Source of the DNA: Lachnospiraceae bacterium
Lineage (GTDB): Bacteria; Bacillota; Clostridia; Lachnospirales; Lachnospiraceae
Length of the DNA stretch: 64,000 nt
Assembly: GCA_022768745.1 (NCBI GenBank)
Contig: JALELK010000033.1
Span: 42,653 to 106,652, forward strand
Reading direction: 5' to 3'
Positions 26,508-35,408 of this stretch are shown here, one piece after another. The position numbers and the translations under genes were made by a program. Each line of letters opens with the position of its first letter. Position 1 is the stretch's first letter. The notes under the pieces are model-generated. The model saw nothing but the letters and a program-made list of their open reading frames with translations, searched no databases and was not told where the DNA came from.

Positions 26508-28925
26508 ATGAAAACATCATTAAAATGGATTAAGGATTTAGTGCCGGGACTGGAAGTAACTCCTCAGGAATATATGGATGCAATGACGCTTTCCGGTTCA
26601 AAGGTAGAGTTTTATGAATCTATGGATGCGGATTTGGACAAGATTGTAGTGGGACAGATTAAAGAAATTGCTCCTCATCCGGATGCAGATAAACTGGTGA
26701 TTTGTCAGGTGGATATCGGTTCTGAAGTGATTCAGATTGTTACAGGCGCACCAAATGTATTTGAAGGTGCGAAGATTCCTGTTGTCTTAGATGGCGGTTG
26801 TGTGGCAGGTGGCCATGACGGAAGCAAGACCGAGGGCGGAATCAAAATTAAAAAGGGAAGACTTCGTGGAGTGGAATCCAACGGTATGATGTGTTCTATC
26901 GAGGAACTGGGGTCTGACAGAGATATGTTCCCGGAGGCACCGGAATACGGAATTTATATTTTCCCTGATGATACCGAAGTTGGGGCCAATGCAGTGGAAG
27001 TTTTAGGATTAGATGACTCTGTAGTGGAATATGAAATTACTTCCAACCGTGTGGACTGCTTCTCAATTTTGGGAATCGCCCGTGAGGCGGCAGCCACTTT
27101 CAAAAAAGAATTTGTTCCTCCGGTGGTAACCGAGACAGGAAACAATGAGGATGTGAACGATTACATTAAGGTTACGGTTAAGGATACCGACCTTTGCCCA
27201 AGATATACAGCCAGAGTGGTAAAGAATATCAAGATTGCTCCATCACCGGAATGGATGCAGAGAAGACTCAGAGCTCAGGGGATTCGTCCGATTAATAATC
27301 TGGTAGATATCACCAATTACGTTATGGAAGAATACGGACAGCCTATGCATGCCTATGATTTGGATACCATTGCAGGAAAAGAAATTGTTGTTCGCCGTGG
27401 TGAGAAGGATGAAACCTTTGTGACTTTGGATGGTCAGGAACGTAAGGTGGATGATAGCGTTCTTATGATTTGTGACGGGGAAAAAGCAGTGGGCTTGGCT
27501 GGAATTATGGGTGGAGAAAATTCCATGATTACAGACAATGTAAAAACCATGCTCTTTGAGGCTGCTTGCTTTGACGGAACCAACATTCGTCTTTCTTCAA
27601 AGAAGGTTGGGCTTCGTACGGATGCTTCAGGAAAGTTTGAAAAGGGATTGGATCCAAACAATGCCATTGAGGCTATGAACCGTGCCTGCCAGTTGGTGGA
27701 AGAATTAGGTTGTGGTGAAGTGGTAGGCGGTGTGATTGATATCTACACCAAGAAAATGGAAGGCAGAAGACTTCCGTTTGAACCTGAGAAGTATAACCGT
27801 ATGTTGGGAACCGACATCTCCGATGAAGAGATGCTCACTTACTTCAAGCGTTTGGAGTTGGGTTATGACAAAGAGACAAATGAGATTATCATTCCATCCT
27901 GGAGACAGGACTTGGAAAGCTACGCCGATTTGGCAGAGGAAGTGGCGAGATTCTACGGATATGACAAGATTCCTACATCCCTTCCTTCCGGAGAGGCAAC
28001 CACCGGTGGCCTTACCTATAAATTAAAGATTGAAAAAATTGCAAGAACCGTTGCTCAGTTCTGCGGATTTTCTCAGGGAATGACTTACTCCTTTGAGAGC
28101 CCTAAGGTGTTTGACAAGCTGCTTTTGGCAGAAAATGATAAACTTCGTCAGGCTGTAGTGATTTCTAATCCTTTGGGTGAAGATTTCAGTATTATGAGAA
28201 CTTTACCACTGGATGGTATGCTCACATCTCTGGCAACCAATGCCAACAGAAGAAACAAGAATGTGCGTCTGTTCGAGATGGGCAATGTTTACCTTCCAAA
28301 GCAGTTGCCGCTTACAGAATTGCCGGAGGAGAGAATGCAGTTAACCCTTGGAATGTACGGCGAGGGAGATTTCTTTACCATGAAGGGTGCCGTAGAAGAA
28401 ATCATTTCTCAGGTGGGAATGGACGGAAAACTCACCTATGACCCACAGGCCGGAAAGACATTCCTACATCCGGGACGTCAGGCAAACATTGTATATGGAG
28501 ATACCGTTATCGGATATTTGGGAGAGGTTCATCCTAAGGTGGCTGCAAATTACAACATCAAAGAGAGAGTTTACATTGCAGTTTTGGATATGCCTGAGAT
28601 TGTGGAACGCTCAAACTTTGATAAGAAGTATGAAGGAATTGCCAAATTCCCGGCAGCAACCAGGGATATCAGTATGGTTGTGCCAAGAGATGTCCTGATT
28701 GGTCAGATTGAAGATGTGTTTGACAAGAAGGGCGGAAGCTACTTGGAATCCTATGAACTCTTTGATATTTATGAGGGAAATCAGATTCTGAAGGGATTCA
28801 AATCCGTGGCTTACTCCTTGACATTTAGAGCAAAGGACAAAAACCTGGAGGAAGAGGATATTACTTCCGCAATGAACCGGATTTTGAAGGCATTGGAAGA
28901 AATGGGAATTCAACTTAGAAAGTAA
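26508..28925 (+). CDS. pheT: Phenylalanine--tRNA ligase beta subunit
   Basis: 805 residues, normal length. It has an N-terminal tRNA-binding (EMAP-like) domain (about 40-155), the B3/4 editing domain with TSNRVDCFSILGIAREAA, the B5 domain, a catalytic-like core and a C-terminal anticodon-binding FDX-ACB domain (FPAATRDISMVV). It follows pheS by 19 bases with TAGGAGG and is under the same T-box. Confidence 0.97.
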   Translation: MKTSLKWIKDLVPGLEVTPQEYMDAMTLSGSKVEFYESMDADLDKIVVGQIKEIAPHPDADKLVICQVDIGSEVIQIVTGAPNVFEGAKIPVVLDGGCVAGGHDGSKTEGGIKIKKGRLRGVESNGMMCSIEELGSDRDMFPEAPEYGIYIFPDDTEVGANAVEVLGLDDSVVEYEITSNRVDCFSILGIAREAAATFKKEFVPPVVTETGNNEDVNDYIKVTVKDTDLCPRYTARVVKNIKIAPSPEWMQRRLRAQGIRPINNLVDITNYVMEEYGQPMHAYDLDTIAGKEIVVRRGEKDETFVTLDGQERKVDDSVLMICDGEKAVGLAGIMGGENSMITDNVKTMLFEAACFDGTNIRLSSKKVGLRTDASGKFEKGLDPNNAIEAMNRACQLVEELGCGEVVGGVIDIYTKKMEGRRLPFEPEKYNRMLGTDISDEEMLTYFKRLELGYDKETNEIIIPSWRQDLESYADLAEEVARFYGYDKIPTSLPSGEATTGGLTYKLKIEKIARTVAQFCGFSQGMTYSFESPKVFDKLLLAENDKLRQAVVISNPLGEDFSIMRTLPLDGMLTSLATNANRRNKNVRLFEMGNVYLPKQLPLTELPEERMQLTLGMYGEGDFFTMKGAVEEIISQVGMDGKLTYDPQAGKTFLHPGRQANIVYGDTVIGYLGEVHPKVAANYNIKERVYIAVLDMPEIVERSNFDKKYEGIAKFPAATRDISMVVPRDVLIGQIEDVFDKKGGSYLESYELFDIYEGNQILKGFKSVAYSLTFRAKDKNLEEEDITSAMNRILKALEEMGIQLRK

Positions 28926-28935
28926 GAGATAAACA

Positions 28936-29979
28936 ATGGACGTAAAAGATTTTTATTATGATTTACCGGAGGAACTGATTGCACAGGATCCTCTGGAGAA
29001 AAGATCAAATTCAAGATTGATGGTCCTGGACAAAAAAAGTGGCGATGTAACCCATCGCCATTTTTACGATATAAAGGACTACTTAAGACCGGGGGATTGT
29101 CTGGTGATCAACAATACCAGAGTCATTCCGGCCAGGTTAATTGGTGAGAGAGAAGAAACCGGAGGTAAAGTAGAGCTTCTTCTTTTAAAAAGAAAAAGCG
29201 ACGATGTCTGGGAGACACTGGTAAAACCGGGGAAAAAGGCAAGAATCGGTTCCAGATTAACTTTTGGAAATGGCTTGCTAAAAGCGGAAGTAATTGATAT
29301 TGTGGAAGAAGGAAACCGACTGGTTCGATTTGAATATCAGGGGATTTTTGAAGAAATATTAGACCAGTTGGGACAAATGCCTCTTCCGCCGTACATTACC
29401 CATCAGCTGCAGGATAAAAACCGCTATCAGACAGTTTATGCCAAATACGACGGTTCGGCAGCGGCACCAACGGCGGGGCTACATTTTACCAAAGAATTGT
29501 TGCAGGAAATCAAAGATATGGGAGTTTCCATTGCTGAGGTGACGCTCCATGTGGGACTGGGCACATTCCGACCGGTAAAGGTGGAAAATGTTTTGGATCA
29601 TCATATGCATTCTGAGTTCTTCCAGATTTCTCAGGAAGCGGCGGATATGATTAATGAGACCAAGAGACAGGGACACCGCGTGATTGCCGTTGGAACCACC
29701 AGTACCAGAACTTTGGAATCGGCAGCAGATGAGAATGGATTTCTCCGAGAGAAGAGCGGATGGACAGAAATCTTTATCTATCCGGGCTATCAGTTTAAGG
29801 TGATTGACGGATTGATTACGAATTTTCATCTTCCAGAATCTACCTTGGTGATGTTAGTCAGTGCTCTGGCAGGGAGAGACCATATTATGGAGGCTTATCG
29901 TCAGGCGGTGGAGCAGAAGTATCGATTCTTTAGTTTTGGAGATGCTATGTTGATTGCTGACGTCAATGAAAATCAATAA
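28936..29979 (+). CDS. queA: S-adenosylmethionine:tRNA ribosyltransferase-isomerase
   Basis: 347 residues with the QueA hallmarks: [19 protein letters not shown] at the N-terminus, [32 protein letters not shown] and NFHLPESTL near the end. It builds epoxyqueuosine at tRNA position 34. The gene follows pheT by 10 bases and probably belongs to the T-box transcript. A preQ1-riboswitch-controlled queT lies 17 kb away. Confidence 0.96.
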   Translation: MDVKDFYYDLPEELIAQDPLEKRSNSRLMVLDKKSGDVTHRHFYDIKDYLRPGDCLVINNTRVIPARLIGEREETGGKVELLLLKRKSDDVWETLVKPGKKARIGSRLTFGNGLLKAEVIDIVEEGNRLVRFEYQGIFEEILDQLGQMPLPPYITHQLQDKNRYQTVYAKYDGSAAAPTAGLHFTKELLQEIKDMGVSIAEVTLHVGLGTFRPVKVENVLDHHMHSEFFQISQEAADMINETKRQGHRVIAVGTTSTRTLESAADENGFLREKSGWTEIFIYPGYQFKVIDGLITNFHLPESTLVMLVSALAGRDHIMEAYRQAVEQKYRFFSFGDAMLIADVNENQ

Positions 29980-30048
29980 AAGAAACAGGCATAAGGTACA
30001 GAAATTGTGTACATACTAAATGCGAATAAAAGAAAGGAGCATTTTTGT

Positions 30049-30357
30049 ATGACACAGTTAGATTGTAGGGCGACAGAATGTCGCTATAATGAGGACAAGA
30101 TGTGCTGTAGAGCAGGTATTACCGTTGAGGGAAAGTCGGCAAAGAAAAGTGATGACACCTATTGTGGAAACTATGAGGTGGGCAAGGATGGTTGCGCATG
30201 CAACAGAGCCGGTGAGCCTGACGGTGTGACAGAGATTACCTGTGATGCGGTTCATTGTCGTTATAATGCCAGCGGTAAATGTGACGCAGGTAGCATTGAC
30301 ATTGCAAATAGTGTTGGTGTGGGACAGACAAAGTGTGCCAGCTTTGCGATGGCATAA
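30049..30357 (+). CDS. DUF1540 domain protein (two Cys-rich repeats)
   Basis: 102 residues from ATG 30049, 10 bases after AAAGGAG; the frame opens further upstream without a usable site. Two copies of the short DUF1540 module are seen (LDCRATECRYNEDKMC...C and ITCDAVHCRYNASGKC...C), each with four to five cysteines in a spacing that suggests metal binding. The role is unknown; such proteins are common in spore-forming Firmicutes. Confidence 0.85.
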   Translation: MTQLDCRATECRYNEDKMCCRAGITVEGKSAKKSDDTYCGNYEVGKDGCACNRAGEPDGVTEITCDAVHCRYNASGKCDAGSIDIANSVGVGQTKCASFAMA

Positions 30358-30363
30358 AAATGG

Positions 30364-30392
30364 GGCCTGCCATTAAAAGGCAGGCCATTTTT
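30364..30392 (+). terminator. Terminator after the DUF1540 gene
   Basis: GGCCTGCC (30364-30371) is complementary to GGCAGGCC (30379-30386) around a 7-base loop, followed by ATTTTT. Confidence 0.9.
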
Positions 30393-30405
30393 AGGAGAGA
30401 ATGAT

Positions 30406-31263
30406 ATGAATACAGATATTAATTTCCCAAATCTACATATCTATTTAAAAAATGTAGGAAAATCTGTGGATATTTTTGGATTTTCCATTGCATATTACGG
30501 GATTATCATTGCGATAGGAATGCTTCTTAGCATTCTTCTGATTATGTATCGGGGGAAGAAAGCAGGCATTGATGAGGATGCCGGATTGGATGTATGCATT
30601 TACAGTCTGGTATTCGGAATTATTGGTGCGAGACTTTATTATGTGGCGTTCCAATGGGATTTGTACAAAGATAACTTGTTACAGATTTTTAATTTGAGAG
30701 AGGGTGGACTTGCTATCTACGGCGGTGTTCTGGCAGGTATGGTAGCCTGTATTGTGGTGTGCAAATGTAAAAAACTCTCCTTCTTTCAGGTGGCAGATAT
30801 TGTAATGCCCGGGGTTCTGGTGGGGCAGATTATGGGACGCTGGGGTAATTTCTTTAACAGGGAAGTGTTCGGCGGCTATACAAATAATATTTTTGCAATG
30901 GAGCTTCCGCTGAATGCAGTGCGCTCTATGGACGACATCACCCAGGAAATGATTTCCCACGGAAGAATGGTGGGAGACGTGATGTATGTTCAGGTGCATC
31001 CTACCTTCCTATATGAGTCTCTTTGGAATTTGGTACTTTTGATTTTCTTGCTTTGGTATACAAAGAGAAAGAAGTTTGACGGGGAACTATTCTTTGATTA
31101 TCTGTTCTTCTATGGACTGGGAAGATTCTGGATTGAGGGTGTCAGAACAGATCAGTTAAAACTGTGGGGAACAGGAATTCCGGTGTCCCAGGTGGTGGCA
31201 GTGGTGATGATGATTGTCTCTGTGATTGCCTATGTTATAATGAGAAAAAAGAAAAATGCGTAA
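30406..31263 (+). CDS. lgt: Prolipoprotein diacylglyceryl transferase
   Basis: 285 residues with seven predicted membrane helices. The Lgt signature GRWGNFFNREVFGG (about residue 145) and the HPTFLYESLWNL and GRFWIEGVRTD segments are intact. It adds diacylglycerol to the lipobox Cys of prelipoproteins. Its GGAGAG site lies just after the preceding terminator, so any promoter must overlap that region or expression comes from readthrough. Confidence 0.95.
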   Translation: MNTDINFPNLHIYLKNVGKSVDIFGFSIAYYGIIIAIGMLLSILLIMYRGKKAGIDEDAGLDVCIYSLVFGIIGARLYYVAFQWDLYKDNLLQIFNLREGGLAIYGGVLAGMVACIVVCKCKKLSFFQVADIVMPGVLVGQIMGRWGNFFNREVFGGYTNNIFAMELPLNAVRSMDDITQEMISHGRMVGDVMYVQVHPTFLYESLWNLVLLIFLLWYTKRKKFDGELFFDYLFFYGLGRFWIEGVRTDQLKLWGTGIPVSQVVAVVMMIVSVIAYVIMRKKKNA

Positions 31264-31279
31264 GCAATGGATGAAAGTG

Positions 31280-31305
31280 GGTGTGCCTCAGGGCACACCT
31301 TTTTT
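31280..31305 (+). terminator. lgt terminator
   Basis: GGTGTGCC pairs with GGCACACC around a 4-base loop, followed by TTTTTT. Confidence 0.9.
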
Positions 31306-31352
31306 GTGGTGAAATTTCACAAAAAATATAGGAAAAATTCATTTAAATTTTT

Positions 31353-31388
31353 AGATATGTGGTAGAAACTTTCGGTACCACAATATCT
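31353..31388. repeat. Inverted repeat in the lgt-mraZ gap
   Basis: AGATATGTGGTA (31353-31364) pairs with TACCACAATATCT (31376-31388) with one bulged base and an 11-base loop. It lies in the 340-base gap before mraZ. No T-run follows, so it is not a terminator; it could be a protein site or RNA element. Confidence 0.5.
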
Positions 31389-31449
31389 AGTGTGAAAAAA
31401 CAAAATGGCACAACACTATGTATTGGGATTTCCCTCCACCATCCTCCAC

Positions 31450-31486
31450 AAGCCTCAAAGCCTTATTTTACAAGACTTTGGGGCTT
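31450..31486 (+). terminator. Hairpin just upstream of the mra promoter
   Basis: AAGCCTCAAAG (31450-31460) pairs with CTTTGGGGCTT (31476-31486) with one mismatch, followed by GATTTTT. It may insulate the dcw cluster from upstream readthrough; its 3' arm touches the -35 box. Confidence 0.45.
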
Positions 31487-31513
31487 GATTTTTGCCCCGA
31501 TGTCACATAAAAT
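31485..31513 (+). promoter_or_regulatory. mraZ/dcw cluster promoter
   Basis: TTGATT (31485-31490) and TAAAAT (31508-31513) are 17 bases apart. Transcription should begin near 31520, at the first MraZ-type repeat. Confidence 0.6.
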
Positions 31514-31520
31514 GTAGTTA

Positions 31521-31560
31521 AAAGTGGTGCGAAGTGGTACACGGTGTCACAAAGTGGTGG
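31521..31560 (+). promoter_or_regulatory. MraZ operator: four repeats at exact 10-base spacing
   Basis: AAGTGGT occurs at 31522, 31532 and 31552, with a degenerate copy (CGGTGTC) at 31542, so one repeat falls on every helical turn. MraZ is known to bind tandem GTG(G)-containing repeats with about 10-base periodicity before its own gene. Placement at about +1 to +40 fits autorepression. A GTGGATAA pair (31556-31563, 31577-31584) follows. Confidence 0.75.
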
Positions 31561-31607
31561 ATAAGTTGATAACTTTGTGGATAAATTAGGGAAGGAGGAA
31601 GATGACC

Positions 31608-32039
31608 ATGTTCATGGGAGAATACAGTCACAGTATAGATGCAAAAGGTCGATTGATTGTGCCTGCAAAATTCCGTGAACAGCTGGGAGAGCAGTTTGTT
31701 GTTACCAAAGGCGTGGATGGTTGTCTTTACGTATATTCCAATGAGGAGTGGAACCGCATCGAGGAAAAGTTTCGAGAGGTAAATCTCACCACAAAGGACG
31801 CCAGAAAGTTTATGAGATTCTTCTTTGCAGGTGCTGCAAGTTGTGAAGTGGACAAGCAGGGCCGTATTTTACTTCCGGCTGTATTGCGTGAATTTGCAGG
31901 TCTGGAAAAAGACGTGGTATTGGTGGGAGTTCTCTCAAAAATTGAAATTTGGGACAAGGAACGTTATGAGGATGCCAGCTCATATGACGATATGGACGAA
32001 ATCGTGGAGCATATGGCAGAGCTGGGACTCAGTATTTAG
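31608..32039 (+). CDS. mraZ: Transcriptional regulator MraZ
   Basis: 143 residues from ATG 31608, about 8 bases after GGAGG and matching the usual [15 protein letters not shown] start; an ATG at 31602 is too close to the site. The two SpoVT/AbrB-like halves carry the family's DxKGR motifs ([13 protein letters not shown] and [13 protein letters not shown]). It regulates the dcw cluster by binding the repeats upstream. Confidence 0.95.
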   Translation: MFMGEYSHSIDAKGRLIVPAKFREQLGEQFVVTKGVDGCLYVYSNEEWNRIEEKFREVNLTTKDARKFMRFFFAGAASCEVDKQGRILLPAVLREFAGLEKDVVLVGVLSKIEIWDKERYEDASSYDDMDEIVEHMAELGLSI

Positions 32040-32047
32040 GAGAGTAA

Positions 32048-32989
32048 ATGGAGTTTAATCATTATTCGGTTTTACTAAAGGAAACCATTGATGAATTGAA
32101 TATCAAACCCGATGGCATTTATGTGGATGGCACTATGGGAGGCGGCGGACATTCCTACGAGATTGCCAAGCGTCTTGAGAATGGTCGATTGATTGGAATT
32201 GACCAGGATAGAGATGCCTTACAGGCGGCGTCAGAGAGATTGGCTGCATTTTCGGACAAGGTTACATATGTGCACAGCAACTATGAAGCTATGGTGTCGG
32301 AACTGGAAAAACTGGGAATTACGTCAGTGGACGGAATCGTCCTGGATTTGGGAGTCTCATCTTTTCAGTTGGACACGCCGGAGAGGGGATTTTCCTATAT
32401 GGTGGAGGATGCGCCTTTGGACATGAGGATGAATCAGGAGTCTGAAAAAACGGCATCCGATATTGTCAATGGTTATTCTGAGGAAGAGTTATACCGCATT
32501 ATCCGAGATTACGGAGAAGACCGCTTTGCAAAGAATATTGCAAAAAATATTGTAAAGGCCAGGGAGAAAAAGCCTCTAGAGACCGCAGGAGAACTAAATC
32601 GAATCATAGAAGCTTCGATTCCTAAAAAATTACAGGTTACCGGAGGACATCCGGCCAAGAGAACCTATCAGGCAATCCGAATTGAATTAAACAGAGAGTT
32701 AGAGGTTTTAGAGGACAACCTAAACGATTTCATAGATTTACTTAGCGACGGAGGAAGGATATGTATTATCACATTTCATTCCTTAGAGGATCGCATTGTG
32801 AAAAATATATTTAAGAAAAACCAAGACCCATGCACTTGTCCAAAGGATTTCCCGGTTTGTGTATGTGGGAAAAAGTCCAAGGGTAAAGTGGTTACGAGAA
32901 AACCAATTTTACCAAGTGAAAAGGAACTTCAAGAAAATTCCAGATCCAGAAGTGCAAAACTTCGTGTATTTGAGAGGAAAGCCATTTAA
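32048..32989 (+). CDS. rsmH: 16S rRNA (cytosine(1402)-N4)-methyltransferase
   Basis: 313 residues. It has the SAM-binding motif [13 protein letters not shown], the [16 protein letters not shown] segment, the MRM motif and the C-terminal [11 protein letters not shown]. It methylates C1402 in the ribosomal P site. It follows mraZ by 8 bases, as in nearly all dcw clusters. Confidence 0.97.
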   Translation: MEFNHYSVLLKETIDELNIKPDGIYVDGTMGGGGHSYEIAKRLENGRLIGIDQDRDALQAASERLAAFSDKVTYVHSNYEAMVSELEKLGITSVDGIVLDLGVSSFQLDTPERGFSYMVEDAPLDMRMNQESEKTASDIVNGYSEEELYRIIRDYGEDRFAKNIAKNIVKAREKKPLETAGELNRIIEASIPKKLQVTGGHPAKRTYQAIRIELNRELEVLEDNLNDFIDLLSDGGRICIITFHSLEDRIVKNIFKKNQDPCTCPKDFPVCVCGKKSKGKVVTRKPILPSEKELQENSRSRSAKLRVFERKAI

Positions 32990-33024
32990 ATTGTAGCCCA
33001 GGGAAGGGCAGAAAGGACTTCGAT

Positions 33025-33492
33025 ATGGCAGAAGTAAAGACATTTTATTTTACAGAAGGAAATACAGTAAGACAGGTGGCACAGCCACTTCCGGACCGAC
33101 ATGAGATAGAGAGAGAACGTCGCGAGAGACAGGAGAGAAACCGCAAGCGCCAGCAGAGAAAACGTGCGGCTATGATGCGTCGCAAGCGTTTATATACGGT
33201 ATATATTATGGGCGTGATTGCAGTGGCAGGTGTTTTGTTTGTGGGATATGTAAATCTTACCAACAGCATCACAACACATATGGACAATATTGCTGCTTTG
33301 GAAAGCCAGGTTACAGACTTAAAGGCGGAAAACAGTGCGGCTCAAAGCAGAATCAGTACGGTATCTAATTTGGCAGATGTAAAGTCAAAGGCTATGAATG
33401 AATTGGGTATGGTCTATGCAAAAGCAGACCAAATAGTGTATTATAATATGGATGACAGTGATTATATGAGTCAGTATCATAAAATTCCTTAA
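33025..33492 (+). CDS. ftsL: Cell division protein FtsL-like
   Basis: 155 residues: a basic, R/Q-rich cytoplasmic segment (residues 25-55), one membrane helix (YTVYIMGVIAVAGVLFVGYV) and a short coiled coil outside (AALESQVTDLKAENSAAQSRI). Sequence identity across FtsL proteins is low; the call rests on this topology and on the place between rsmH and the PBP genes. Confidence 0.85.
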   Translation: MAEVKTFYFTEGNTVRQVAQPLPDRHEIERERRERQERNRKRQQRKRAAMMRRKRLYTVYIMGVIAVAGVLFVGYVNLTNSITTHMDNIAALESQVTDLKAENSAAQSRISTVSNLADVKSKAMNELGMVYAKADQIVYYNMDDSDYMSQYHKIP

Positions 33493-33507
33493 TGGCAGGT
33501 GTTATCC

Positions 33508-35376
33508 GTGGCGAGAAATGTAAGTGGACAGAAGAGAAGAAAAAAATCAAATAAACAATTTTTGAAAAGAATGCAAAATAAACTGTACTTTGTTTTTATA
33601 GTTATTTGCGTTCTTTTTGTGGGTTTAATAGGCCGTTTGATGTATATAGAGTACACCAGTGGGGACAAATATGAAAAGATAGTGTTGTCTCAGCAACAGT
33701 ATGACAGCCAGACGATTCCATTTCAAAGGGGAGACATTATGGATGCCAAGGGAACGGTTCTTGCCACCTGTGTGGATGTGTACAACGTAATTTTGGATTG
33801 CAAGGTATTAAATGCCAACGAAAAAAAAATAGATTCTACGGTGGGGTATTTAAAGCAGTGTTTCCCGGAAATTGATTCTGATAATGTGTACAAGCAGTTA
33901 AAAGAAAACAAGAATTCCCAGTATGTGGTTTTGGCAAAAAAAGTTTCCTATGATGAGATGCAGTCTTTTCAAAGTATTATGGACGATGAAAAGAAAGGTG
34001 AAGAAATTGCCGGAATCTGGTTTGAAAAGGAATATGTGAGAAAGTATCCGTATAATTCCTTGGGGGCTGCAGTGATTGGATTTGCCAATTCCACCGAGGG
34101 CGTTATCGGCTTGGAAAATCAGTATAATGATGTGTTAAACGGCACAAATGGCCGTTCCTATGGCTATTATAACGCTGACAGCAATGTGGAAAAAACGGTA
34201 ATCGAACCGGAAAACGGAAATTCATTGGTTACCACTTTGGATGCAAACATTCAGACGGTGGTGGAAGAGGCAATTTTAAAGGCAAATCAGGAAATGGCTG
34301 CAGAGACCGGACAGACGCTGGGAAGTGATGATACCGCAGTGGTTGTTATGAATCCCAAAAATGGAGAAGTTCTGGCTATGGCTCATTATCCGGGGTTTGA
34401 TTTGAACAATCCAAAGGATTTGTCGGCATATTACACAGAGGATCAGATAAAGGCAATGTCGGAGGATGACAAAAGCAATATTTTAAATAACATCTGGCAA
34501 AACTATTCTGTGACAAAAACCTTTGAACCGGGTTCTACCTTTAAGCCTTTTACTGTGGCTATGGGTCTTGACAGTGGTACCCTTAAAGGGGATGAGACCT
34601 TTTTCTGTGATGGTTATCAGATGGTGGGAGGATGGCCCATCGGCTGTGTGAAACGAGACGGTCATGGAGAGGAAGATATTCGATGGGCACTGGCAAATTC
34701 CTGCAATGATGCCTTGATGCAGATGGCAGCAATCATTGGACCGGTTAATTTCTCAAAATTTATGTCTGTGTTTGGCTTTGGTCAGAAGACGGGAATTGAT
34801 TTACCGGGAGAGGCCAGCACTGCATCTTTGATTTATAACGAAAAAGAATTGGAGGAGAGGGAGGCAAACCTTGCCACTAACTCTTTCGGACAGAACTTTA
34901 ACGTGACTATGGTACAATTGGCGTCAGCTTTTTGCTCTCTGGTCAATGGGGGAGATATGTATCAGCCCCATATGGTAAAGCGGATTGTGGATTCCTCCGG
35001 AGATACGGTAAAGGAAATTTCGCCGGTGGTGATGAAGCGTACCGTGTCAAAGGAAGTCAGTGATATGCTACGGGATTATATGCTTACCGTAGTGGATGAG
35101 GGTAGCGGAAAGAAAGCTGCCGTCGAGGGCTACCAGATTGGTGGCAAGACAGGTACGGCCCAAAAACTGCCCCGTTCTGAGAACAACTATGTGGTTTCCT
35201 TTATCGGATTTGCCCCTTATGATGACCCAGAGGTGGTGGTCTATGTGGCAATCGATACACCTCATGTGGAGGCACAGGATCACTGTTCTTATTCTTCTTA
35301 CATTGCAAAGGACATTTTCACACAGATTTTGCCCTATTTGAATGTGAAAGGTATTCCTGTCACATCCCAGGAATAA
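33508..35376 (+). CDS. Class B penicillin-binding protein (FtsI/PBP2-like)
   Basis: 622 residues from GTG 33508 with AGGTG 6 bases upstream. It has one membrane helix (about 25-45), a dimerisation domain and a transpeptidase domain with the three motifs: SxxK as PGSTFKPF, SxN in NSCNDAL and KTG in GGKTGTAQ. No PASTA repeats are present. As the first of two class B PBPs in the cluster it is the better candidate for the septal (FtsI) enzyme. Confidence 0.88.
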   Translation: MARNVSGQKRRKKSNKQFLKRMQNKLYFVFIVICVLFVGLIGRLMYIEYTSGDKYEKIVLSQQQYDSQTIPFQRGDIMDAKGTVLATCVDVYNVILDCKVLNANEKKIDSTVGYLKQCFPEIDSDNVYKQLKENKNSQYVVLAKKVSYDEMQSFQSIMDDEKKGEEIAGIWFEKEYVRKYPYNSLGAAVIGFANSTEGVIGLENQYNDVLNGTNGRSYGYYNADSNVEKTVIEPENGNSLVTTLDANIQTVVEEAILKANQEMAAETGQTLGSDDTAVVVMNPKNGEVLAMAHYPGFDLNNPKDLSAYYTEDQIKAMSEDDKSNILNNIWQNYSVTKTFEPGSTFKPFTVAMGLDSGTLKGDETFFCDGYQMVGGWPIGCVKRDGHGEEDIRWALANSCNDALMQMAAIIGPVNFSKFMSVFGFGQKTGIDLPGEASTASLIYNEKELEEREANLATNSFGQNFNVTMVQLASAFCSLVNGGDMYQPHMVKRIVDSSGDTVKEISPVVMKRTVSKEVSDMLRDYMLTVVDEGSGKKAAVEGYQIGGKTGTAQKLPRSENNYVVSFIGFAPYDDPEVVVYVAIDTPHVEAQDHCSYSSYIAKDIFTQILPYLNVKGIPVTSQE

Positions 35377-35408
35377 GATGATATAAAAAGTTTTTGAGGC
35401 ATATGCCT

